A DNA stretch of 62,215 nucleotides, from contig JAILDX010000024.1 of the NCBI GenBank assembly GCA_024688685.1, forward strand, positions 1 through 62,215. Reading direction: 5' to 3'. Origin of the DNA: Saccharofermentans sp. (GTDB lineage Bacteria > Bacillota > Clostridia > Saccharofermentanales > Saccharofermentanaceae). Position numbers and translations under genes: made by a program. The notes beneath the pieces were generated by a model. It was not told the DNA's origin. It ran no database searches and was given only the letters and a program-made list of their open reading frames with translations. Below are positions 56,296 to 62,215 of the stretch, piece by piece. Positions within the stretch are counted from its first letter, which is position 1; each line of letters begins with the position of its first letter.

Positions 56296-58548
56296 ATGAT
56301 CGTCAGTTTCAGGAACATAACAAACGATCAATTGCAAAACTGCGGCGGTAAGTGCGCGTCGCTCGTGAAGCTTACGAAGGCAGGACTTCCGGTGCCAAAC
56401 GGATACGTTCTGCTTAAAGGCAGCGACATAAATGATGTCGATACAATAAACTGGATATCAAACAAAACTTACGCAGTGAGAAGTTCCGCGCTGAATGAAG
56501 ACGGTGAGCAGGCCTCATTTGCGGGCGCGTACGAGACAATTACCGACGTCAAAAGAGAAGACATAAAACACGCAGTAAAACAAGTAATAAACTCAGCCAA
56601 CACGGATCGCGTGAAGAAATACGCAGTCACACAAGATGTAGACCTGAAAGGCATCGCTGTCGTCATCCAGGAGTTCGTAAGACCGGAGTTCGCGGGCGTT
56701 GTTTTCACCGCGGATGCGATCACGGGCTCAGCAGCAAAAATGACCGGCAACTATGTGAAGGGCGAGGGCGAGCTGCTCGTGTCAGGCGCAGCAAACGCGG
56801 AGACGTTCACTTATAACGCAATTAAATACAACTACGACGGCAGCGACGAGTTCAGAAAATATGCAAAGACTCTCTACAAATACTGCTGCAAGATCAGGAA
56901 TCTCTGGGGCCGTCCGATGGACATCGAATGGGCAGTGTCGCAAGGCAAGGTTTACATACTTCAGGCGCGTCCTATAACGACTGTCAGCAGGGGAAATGAG
57001 GACACTTACGAGCTGAACGGGACGTGCGCGGGAGAGTACATAATGACGAGAACAAACGTCGGCGAGATCTTCGGAAAACCGCTGTCGCCGGTGACGTTCA
57101 GTATCATGCAGAAGATCGCTGTCGCGCTCGGAATGCCGTATTTCGTTGACAACGTCTGCGGCCAGGCATACCTCAACATCAGCGTCGTGACGTCAGTCCT
57201 CGTGGCGCTCGGAATGAGCGAGGAGAAGGCGTTCAATACGATCGGGGACATCACCGGCAAGATCCCAGACGGAGTTAAAGTGCCGATCTTCCCGGTAAAC
57301 AAAAACGCATTTATCCGGAACCTTTTGCACCTCATCAGGCCGAAGAAAAAAGCGAAGGGCAAGGGACTCGATTACGCTGCCACGATCGAAGCGAAACTGC
57401 AATCCATAACCACTTCAGAAGACCTCCGCACCTTCTGGGATCTCGAAATGCTTCCCTTCATACTCACATCTCTCTCAGAGATAATGAAGGGTGCGAACAT
57501 CGCATCAATTTTCTCCGCACGCGGCAAGATAGAGAAGGTCTGCGGCAGTGCGCTTACTGATCGTCTTCTCTCAGGCAGTACGGGAATTCTTGACAGCATG
57601 AAGCCGCTGCTTAAACTCGAGGACCTGATCGACGGAAAGATAAACGAAGATGAGTACATAAAAGAGTGTGGACATCGTCATGCGAACGAGATGGAACTGC
57701 TGGAACCGTATCCGTATGAGATACCTGATTTCCTGAGCAGACGTATCGAAGATCACAAGAAATCCGGTGTGAGTGTACATAGGATGAAGGAGAGGTCGGA
57801 GAAGAGTTTCGAGGATGCTCTGAAAGAATTTGATGAGAAGTATCCGTCGAAGAAGAATTGGATCCGCAAGAGTCTGGATAATTACGCAAAGGCAAATCAA
57901 TCACGAGAAAGTGTGAGGGGCAGAGGCGTCAAGATCTTCTGCGCGCTGCGCAAATACCTGCTCAAGGCGGGCGAACTGGAGGGTGTCGGTGATGGCATTT
58001 TTATGCTTTACATAGATGAGGTGCTGGAGCTTCTGAATGGTAACGCGGAAATCAGGAATAAGGTCGCAGTTCGTCAGAAGACTTACGACAGATATCTGCA
58101 GTACCCTCAGTTCCCGAACATTTTGCTTGGCAGATTTGATCCGGATAATTGGGCAGCAGACAGTAACAGGAGGAATGATTTTTACTCCGTGTACAGCACT
58201 GCGAACACATCACAGGCCGACGAACAGATCAAAGGCTTCCCAGGCGCGATCGGAACGGTGCAGGGAAGAGTACGAGTCATAACCGACATAAACGACGCGG
58301 ACAGTCTGCAGGATGGCGAGATACTCGTGACAAATGCGACCAACATCGGATGGACGATGTATTTCCCGAGAGCGGCGGCGATAATTACAGATATCGGTGC
58401 ACCGCTGTCTCATGCGGCTATCGTCGCGAGAGAGTTCGGGATCCCTGCGGTAGTCGGGTGCGGGAACGCGACTACGGTACTCAGGACGGGTGATGCAGTC
58501 ATAGTTGACGGCGCGGCAGGTACGGTACAAAAAGTCGGAAATATGTAA
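56296..58548 (+). CDS. PEP-synthase/rifampin-phosphotransferase-like enzyme
   Basis: The start at ATG 56296 has GGGGAA 7-8 nt upstream; a GTG at 56290 is an alternative. The 751-residue protein has an N-terminal ATP-grasp domain (TYAVRSSALNEDGEQASFAG, WGRPMDIEWAVSQGKVYILQ), a long helical middle part (~245-640) and a C-terminal swivelling phosphohistidine domain: TDIGAPLSHAAIVAREFGIP with catalytic His706. This order, and the length, are those of rifampin phosphotransferases (ATP-binding, RIF-binding, His domain) and related small-molecule dikinases, rather than of PEP synthase, which has a C-terminal TIM barrel. Its substrate is not known. It is coupled to a TetR regulator. Confidence 0.82.
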   Translation: MIVSFRNITNDQLQNCGGKCASLVKLTKAGLPVPNGYVLLKGSDINDVDTINWISNKTYAVRSSALNEDGEQASFAGAYETITDVKREDIKHAVKQVINSANTDRVKKYAVTQDVDLKGIAVVIQEFVRPEFAGVVFTADAITGSAAKMTGNYVKGEGELLVSGAANAETFTYNAIKYNYDGSDEFRKYAKTLYKYCCKIRNLWGRPMDIEWAVSQGKVYILQARPITTVSRGNEDTYELNGTCAGEYIMTRTNVGEIFGKPLSPVTFSIMQKIAVALGMPYFVDNVCGQAYLNISVVTSVLVALGMSEEKAFNTIGDITGKIPDGVKVPIFPVNKNAFIRNLLHLIRPKKKAKGKGLDYAATIEAKLQSITTSEDLRTFWDLEMLPFILTSLSEIMKGANIASIFSARGKIEKVCGSALTDRLLSGSTGILDSMKPLLKLEDLIDGKINEDEYIKECGHRHANEMELLEPYPYEIPDFLSRRIEDHKKSGVSVHRMKERSEKSFEDALKEFDEKYPSKKNWIRKSLDNYAKANQSRESVRGRGVKIFCALRKYLLKAGELEGVGDGIFMLYIDEVLELLNGNAEIRNKVAVRQKTYDRYLQYPQFPNILLGRFDPDNWAADSNRRNDFYSVYSTANTSQADEQIKGFPGAIGTVQGRVRVITDINDADSLQDGEILVTNATNIGWTMYFPRAAAIITDIGAPLSHAAIVAREFGIPAVVGCGNATTVLRTGDAVIVDGAAGTVQKVGNM

Positions 58549-58578
58549 TTTTATATATAAAAATGAAAAATATTACTG

Positions 58579-58600
58579 TATAATCAAATGTGACTATAAT
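58579..58600 (+). promoter_or_regulatory. Two consensus -10 boxes before pilT
   Basis: TATAAT occurs at 58579-58584 and at 58595-58600. Only the first leaves a complete SD (CGGAGG) in the transcript; the second would start about at the SD. Confidence 0.5.
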
Positions 58601-58617
58601 ACTTCGGAGGTAGGTTT

Positions 58618-59688
58618 ATGACTTTTGAACAGTTGATGGATTATGCCATTGAGAATGAATGTTCCGATGTACATATTACCGTTGGTACAAATCTCGCAGT
58701 AAGAAGATATGGTGTTCTTCATATTCTTGATGAGCGCCCGACAGCAGAAGAATCCATTGCAATGATATACACGATCCTTTCACCAAAAGAGATCGAGCGT
58801 GTTGAAGCAGGCGAAGACCTCGACGTCGGTGTTATGATCGATAACGAAGTTCGTATCAGAGCTAACATATATCATCAGCGTAACAATCTCGCATGCAGCA
58901 TCCGTTTGCTCATGGCTCAGATCCCTGATTTCGATGAGCTTGGACTTCCCGGCGTTATCAAGACACTTGCAGACGCTCCTAACGGACTCGTTCTCGTTAC
59001 AGGTCCTACGGGTTCAGGTAAGACAACTACAATGGCTGCAGTTGTTGACTACATCAACAAGACAGCTCCCAAGCACGTTATTACAATTGAGGATCCTATC
59101 GAGTACATCTACGCTCACAACCAGGCTATGATCCATCAGCGTGAACTTTACCGTGATACTCCTTCATTCGCAGATGCACTTCATTCTTCACTCCGTGAGG
59201 ACCCTGATATCATCCTCGTTGGTGAGATGAGAGATTTCGAGACTATTTCTGCTGCTATCACAGCTGCTGAGACAGGACACCTCGTGCTTTCAACACTCCA
59301 CACACAGAGCGCTGCACAGACGGTCGACCGTATCATCGACGCAAGCCCTGTTGAGCTCCAGTCAGCGATCCGTTCACAGTTCGCAGGATGTGTAAGAGGC
59401 GTTATCAGTCAGCAGCTCCTGCCTACAATGGATGGTAACGGACGTTGCCTCGCATACGAGATCATGGTAGGTACTAACGCTGTTAAGAACCTTATCAATG
59501 AAGAGAAGACAAACATGATCCCCGGCACGATCCAGTCAGGACACAAGGAAGGCATGAATACTCTTAACGAGTGTCTCGTCGGACTTTACCGTGAAGGTAA
59601 GATCAGCAAGAAGACAGCAGTTAATGCATCCTATGATGTATCCGAGCTCGATAAGCTCCTTGGCAACACTTCCACATCATATTTCTAA
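58618..59688 (+). CDS. pilT: PilT-type twitching-motility/secretion ATPase, orphan
   Basis: The 356-residue ATPase has an N-terminal PAS-like domain (CSDVHITVGTNLAVRRYGVL) and a RecA-like core with Walker A LVTGPTGSGKTTTM (from residue ~127), the Asp box ITIEDPIEYIY, IHQRELYRDTPSFADALHSS LRE, Walker B PDIILVGEMRDFETI and the His box TGHLVLSTLHTQSA. The C-terminal NEEKTNMIPGTIQSG and AIRSQFAGCVRGVISQQLLP match PilT retraction ATPases. No pilin, PilB, PilC or prepilin peptidase genes are in the window. It has a strong SD and is followed by a terminator, so it is expressed alone. Confidence 0.92.
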   Translation: MTFEQLMDYAIENECSDVHITVGTNLAVRRYGVLHILDERPTAEESIAMIYTILSPKEIERVEAGEDLDVGVMIDNEVRIRANIYHQRNNLACSIRLLMAQIPDFDELGLPGVIKTLADAPNGLVLVTGPTGSGKTTTMAAVVDYINKTAPKHVITIEDPIEYIYAHNQAMIHQRELYRDTPSFADALHSSLREDPDIILVGEMRDFETISAAITAAETGHLVLSTLHTQSAAQTVDRIIDASPVELQSAIRSQFAGCVRGVISQQLLPTMDGNGRCLAYEIMVGTNAVKNLINEEKTNMIPGTIQSGHKEGMNTLNECLVGLYREGKISKKTAVNASYDVSELDKLLGNTSTSYF

Positions 59689-59713
59689 TGCCAAACTGAC
59701 ATCTGATTATCAC

Positions 59714-59746
59714 ACGGCCGCTCTTTACAAAGGGGCGGCCGTTTTG
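59714..59746 (+). terminator. Intrinsic terminator of pilT
   Basis: ACGGCCGC (59714-59721) pairs with GCGGCCGT (59735-59742) and is followed by TTTTG. Confidence 0.8.
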
Positions 59747-59752
59747 TATCAT
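59747..59752 (+). promoter_or_regulatory. Candidate -10 box 7 nt before the export-protein ATG
   Basis: TATCAT at 59747-59752, 7 nt before the ATG at 59760, with no SD. This matches the leaderless pattern of other genes here. Confidence 0.35.
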
Positions 59753-59759
59753 CTTACTT

Positions 59760-60266
59760 ATGTTGAAATACCTTATGACATTTCTGATCTCGATGGTGCC
59801 TCTTATTGAGTTAAGGGGTGCGCTTCCGTTTGGTCTGATCGTCGGCATTCCGCCGCTCATCGCATACGCGATCTGCATCATCGGCAATATGTTCCCCGTT
59901 CCCATCATCTTTTTCTTTGCGAGAAGGGTTCTCGAGTGGGGTGCTGACAAGAAGTTTATCGGAAAGTTCTTTACATTCTGTATCAAGAAGGGACATAAGG
60001 GAGGAGAGAAGCTCCAGGCAAAAGCGGGCAAAGGCGGGCTCTTCATTGCACTGATGCTCTTTGTCGGAATACCGCTTCCCGGAACAGGCGCATGGACAGG
60101 TACTCTTGCAGCCAGCTTCCTCGATATGGATTTCAAGACGAGCGTAACCGCAGTCATGCTCGGCGTTCTGCTCGCAGGAATAATAATGGGCGTGCTCAGC
60201 ATGTGCGGAATCAGTCTGTTCTCTGAGTCACAGTTCATCAGGGATCTCGCTGCGTCGGTAAGCTGA
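59760..60266 (+). CDS. Small multidrug export protein (Sm_multidrug_ex family)
   Basis: The 168-residue membrane protein has about four helices with the family motifs: ISMVPLIELRGALPFGLIVG at the N-terminus, NMFPVPIIFFFARRVLEW, and GIPLPGTGAWTGTLAASFLD followed by MLGVLLAGIIMGVL. The ELRGALP and PLPGTGAW segments are diagnostic of PF06695 (COG2426). The family name is historical; transport of drugs has not been firmly shown. No SD lies before the ATG, and the preceding sequence is the pilT terminator, so a leaderless message is likely. Confidence 0.9.
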   Translation: MLKYLMTFLISMVPLIELRGALPFGLIVGIPPLIAYAICIIGNMFPVPIIFFFARRVLEWGADKKFIGKFFTFCIKKGHKGGEKLQAKAGKGGLFIALMLFVGIPLPGTGAWTGTLAASFLDMDFKTSVTAVMLGVLLAGIIMGVLSMCGISLFSESQFIRDLAASVS

Positions 60267-60281
60267 GCTGCATTGTTAATA

Positions 60282-60300
60282 CCCGGTTTGACAAACCGGG
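60282..60300. repeat. Palindrome over the -35 box of the ABC-F promoter
   Basis: CCCGGTTT (60282-60289) and AAACCGGG (60293-60300) flank GAC; the TTGACA -35 box lies inside. It could be an operator or the stem of a terminator for the export gene; no U-tract follows. Confidence 0.5.
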
Positions 60301-60316
60301 ACACGTACTGTATTAT
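60288..60316 (+). promoter_or_regulatory. Strong promoter of the ABC-F leader
   Basis: TTGACA (60288-60293), 17-bp spacer, TATTAT (60311-60316). It gives a leader of about 190 nt before the ABC-F start. Confidence 0.8.
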
Positions 60317-60350
60317 CGGGTTGTTATCAAGAAATCAAGGAGGAACACCA

Positions 60351-60371
60351 ATGAAGATGATCATCTGCTAA
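60351..60371 (+). CDS. Leader peptide of the ABC-F attenuator (MKMIIC)
   Basis: An ATG 7 nt after a consensus AAGGAGG starts a six-codon frame, MKMIIC, ending in TAA. Its strong ribosome binding site, its position between promoter and an intrinsic terminator, and the drug-protection type of the gene downstream point to a regulatory peptide whose translation is stalled by an antibiotic. Known ABC-F and other ribosome-protection genes use such leaders. Confidence 0.7.
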   Translation: MKMIIC

Positions 60372-60384
60372 GTTTTCAATACTG

Positions 60385-60491
60385 CCTGCGGATAGTCTCT
60401 TATTGTTGTTCTGATATATAGATATACATAAATATTGATATATATGAATATATGCCGCGGCCGCACGTCGCGGCTTTGATTTTTCCGCAGG
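60385..60491 (+). promoter_or_regulatory. Attenuator: alternative pairing around an intrinsic terminator
   Basis: The terminator stem GCCGCG/CGCGGC (60454-60459 with 60469-60474) is followed by TTTGATTTTT. CCTGCGGA, 14 nt after the leader-peptide stop (60385-60392), is exactly complementary to TCCGCAGG (60484-60491), and its TGCGG can also pair with CCGCA in the terminator loop. A ribosome stalled on the leader peptide would cover or free these parts and so change the fold. Confidence 0.65.
60454..60484 (+). terminator. Intrinsic terminator in the ABC-F leader
   Basis: Six-bp GC stem with a 9-nt loop and the tail TTTGATTTTT, 30 nt upstream of the ABC-F ATG. Confidence 0.75.
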
Positions 60492-60514
60492 TACAATAAG
60501 GAGGAATCGATCAT

Positions 60515-61981
60515 ATGGCTTTAATCAATATCAAAGATCTTACATTCGGATACGACGGTTCAGAGAAGAACGTCTTCGAGAACATCAACGTCGGAATAGA
60601 CACGACCTGGCGTCTCGGACTGGCTGGACGCAACGGCCGCGGCAAGACTACTTTTTTCAAGCTGCTCCGCGGCGAACTTCAGTACAGCGGAACTATAACC
60701 GGCGTCCCTGATACGATAATGTTCCCGTCGGACGACATGCCGGAAGCCGATGACTGGAAGATCCGTAAAGAACTCAATCTTATGGGCGCGGATCCCGACA
60801 TTATGTACCGCCCTCTCGACACATTGTCAGGAGGGGAGAGAACGAAACTGATGCTCGCTAACCTTTTCGCTGCCGACGGTCTCTACCCGCTGATCGACGA
60901 GCCGACAAACCACCTCGACAGAGCGGGGCGTGAGAAAGTCGCCGAATATCTGTCGTCAAAGGAAGGCTTCATCCTGATCTCCCACGACCGTGAGTTCATG
61001 GACCGTTCAACTGACCACACTCTCGTAATAACAAAAACGGGGATCGAGCTGACTGCGAACACATTCTCTGTCTGGTGGGACAACAATGAGAAGAGGATGG
61101 AGAGCGAGAATGCGCGCAATGAACAACTCAAAAAAGAGATGGGTGCCATCGACGAAGCAATGAAAAAGAACGCTAAGTGGGCATCGAAAGCCGAGAGCGT
61201 AAAGAACCGCGCGAATGCTCCTCATAAGATTGCCGAGGATCATTTCAGACGGGCGTATGAAGCGGAGAAGTCGCGCAAGCTCATGTCGCTTGCTTCCAAT
61301 CTTCAGAACCGCAACGAGAAAAAACTCGAAGAGAAGAAAGGATTGCTGCGCGACATAGAGAAGACGGAAGAACTCAAGTTAACCGGTTCCACGCATCATA
61401 ACAAAACGCCTGTTATCCTGAAGGATGTATGCTTATTCAGATACGGCGATCAAATATCGACGGGCATCAATCTTACTGTTGAACAAGGCAGTATAATATC
61501 TCTTCAGGGACCGAACGGCTGCGGCAAGAGCACGCTGATCAAGTACCTGCTGGATCCTTCTAATGAAGCTGAAGGCATAACCGCGGACGGCGATATCTAC
61601 ATCGCACCGGGGCTCACGATCTCATACGTCGGTCAGGACACATCATCGCTCCGCGGAACTATCTATGAAACTGCCATAGACCGCGGTATCGACAAGACTC
61701 TGCTTTCAACGATCCTGGTCAAGATGGGATTCACCAAAGAAATGCTCGCGAGAGACACGAACGACCTCTCACTCGGTCAGAAAAAGTCGGTCATGATAGC
61801 TATGTCCCTTTGCGAACAGGCCGATCTTTACCTCTGGGACGAGCCGTTGAACTACATCGACGTTTACATGCGCAAAGAGATCGAAAGGCTTGTAAAACAA
61901 AGCAGTGTAACAATGTTATTTGTTGAACACGACAGGAAATTTGCCGAGTCGGTGGCTGATTATGAACTGGTGATGGGGTGA
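60515..61981 (+). CDS. Lsa-like ABC-F ribosome protection protein
   Basis: The 488-residue protein has two ATPase domains without membrane segments. Domain 1: LAGRNGRGKTTFFKLL, LSGGERTKLMLANL, LIDEPTNHLD, LISHDREFMDRS. Linker (~185-295) with charged helices (KKNAKWASKAESVKNRANAP), the part that reaches the peptidyl-transferase centre. Domain 2: SLQGPNGCGKSTLIKYLL, LSLGQKKSVMIAMSLCEQ, LYLWDEPLNYIDV. The WDEPLNYID box, the L-S-L-G-Q signature and the first-domain start FGYDGSEKN are those of the Lsa group, which protect against lincosamides, streptogramin A and pleuromutilins. The short linker and the leader attenuator agree with this. Resistance itself is inferred, not shown. Confidence 0.88.
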   Translation: MALINIKDLTFGYDGSEKNVFENINVGIDTTWRLGLAGRNGRGKTTFFKLLRGELQYSGTITGVPDTIMFPSDDMPEADDWKIRKELNLMGADPDIMYRPLDTLSGGERTKLMLANLFAADGLYPLIDEPTNHLDRAGREKVAEYLSSKEGFILISHDREFMDRSTDHTLVITKTGIELTANTFSVWWDNNEKRMESENARNEQLKKEMGAIDEAMKKNAKWASKAESVKNRANAPHKIAEDHFRRAYEAEKSRKLMSLASNLQNRNEKKLEEKKGLLRDIEKTEELKLTGSTHHNKTPVILKDVCLFRYGDQISTGINLTVEQGSIISLQGPNGCGKSTLIKYLLDPSNEAEGITADGDIYIAPGLTISYVGQDTSSLRGTIYETAIDRGIDKTLLSTILVKMGFTKEMLARDTNDLSLGQKKSVMIAMSLCEQADLYLWDEPLNYIDVYMRKEIERLVKQSSVTMLFVEHDRKFAESVADYELVMG

Positions 61982-62029
61982 GTTGCTCGAGTAGAAATTG
62001 TTGTTTAGTTTGCGTCGGGCCGCGCCCGT

Positions 62030-62215
62030 ATAATTGTGTAAATTCAAAATAAAAGAGCCAAGTGACTTAACCTAGTATAATTTGTTTGTCCAGAACAATT
62101 AAGGAGGTTAAGAAAATGGCTCAATTGAATATTACTTTAAGCCAAGAGGAAATTCTACTGTTAATGTCACAAGATCGTGAGGGTGCTTTCAAGAAACTTC
62201 TACAGGAAAGCCTGA
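62030..62215 (+). mobile_element. Left end of an IS256-family insertion sequence (continues past the window)
   Basis: Downstream of the ABC-F gene the sequence GTGTAAATTC, a short AT-rich leader with a TATAAT, and AAGGAGG lead to a transposase start. The exact tip cannot be fixed without the right end. Confidence 0.6.
62116..62215 (+). CDS. IS256-family (mutator) transposase, N-terminal part
   Basis: The first 33 codons read MAQLNITLSQEEILLLMSQD and REGAFKKLLQESL, the very conserved start of IS256-type DDE transposases of Clostridia. The frame runs out of the window, so completeness cannot be judged. A GGAGG site lies 9 nt before the ATG. Codon use is more AT-rich than that of the ABC-F gene. 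Presence of an insertion element just behind a resistance-type gene is noted, but the ABC-F gene itself does not look recently acquired. Confidence 0.85.
   Translation, partial: MAQLNITLSQEEILLLMSQDREGAFKKLLQESL

Overview
The window is a stretch of chromosome from a Gram-positive, low-to-mid GC anaerobe, most likely a member of Bacillota class Clostridia from a gut- or rumen-type habitat. The signs are many lipobox lipoproteins with no outer-membrane genes, a flavodiiron-flavin reductase-rubredoxin fusion, AGGAGG-type ribosome binding sites, DUF6273 and beta-helix surface proteins of the kind common in Clostridia, an Lsa-like ABC-F protein and IS3/IS256 remnants. I cannot name a genus from sequence alone.

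Layout. 1-4.4 kb is patchy: the 5' part of an NCS1-type transporter with a tiny membrane partner, a lipoprotein, a decayed toxin-antitoxin pair, an acetyltransferase, an IS3 remnant, an orphan double-glycine peptide precursor, a PEBP lipoprotein and a HAD phosphatase. 4.5-11.2 kb holds a CDF transporter, lipoproteins, a membrane-anchored alpha/beta hydrolase, a TrmH-type methyltransferase and a secreted HAD phosphatase. 11.3-21.9 kb is a surface block: an anchored protein, a GDSL esterase with three DUF6273 domains, a 2138-residue beta-helix protein and a 36-residue peptide. 22-29.1 kb is mostly minus strand: SulP transporter, a coiled-coil FtsX-type permease, a small membrane protein, an AIM24 protein, and a candidate noncoding RNA. 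29.2-38.9 kb is conserved housekeeping: rsmE, HAD, a zinc-ribbon membrane protein, hisS-aspS-lepB-lepA, a Ca/Na antiporter and tRNA-Leu(UAG).

38.9-44.2 kb, right after the tRNA, is an accessory zone with inverted and direct repeats, gene fragments (tautomerase, acetyltransferase), a helix-turn-helix plus CdiA-CT-like nuclease pair, a very compact terminated RNA hairpin, and many one-gene enzymes (NUDIX, GNAT, VOC, GrpB, HD). 44.2-50.3 kb continues with acetyltransferase, NlpC/P60 lipoprotein, zinc-ribbon, TSCPD, acyltransferase and flavodiiron genes. 50.4-55.5 kb is a two-component system driving an ABC exporter, with a four-fold TTAAG repeat array in the exporter promoter. 55.7-58.5 kb is a TetR regulator, apparently leaderless and with a palindromic operator in its own promoter, plus a PEP-synthase/rifampin-phosphotransferase-like enzyme. 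58.6-60.3 kb has an orphan PilT ATPase and a small export protein. 60.3-62 kb is an Lsa-like ABC-F protein preceded by a promoter, a six-codon leader peptide and an intrinsic terminator: a ribosome-sensing attenuator. An IS256-type element begins at the right edge.

The most interesting items are the ABC-F attenuator, the HTH/CdiA-CT-like/short-RNA cluster, the TetR/phosphotransferase-like pair, the orphan RiPP-like precursor, the 36-residue peptide behind the giant surface protein, and a recurring pattern of leaderless genes with the -10 box 6-9 nt before the ATG.
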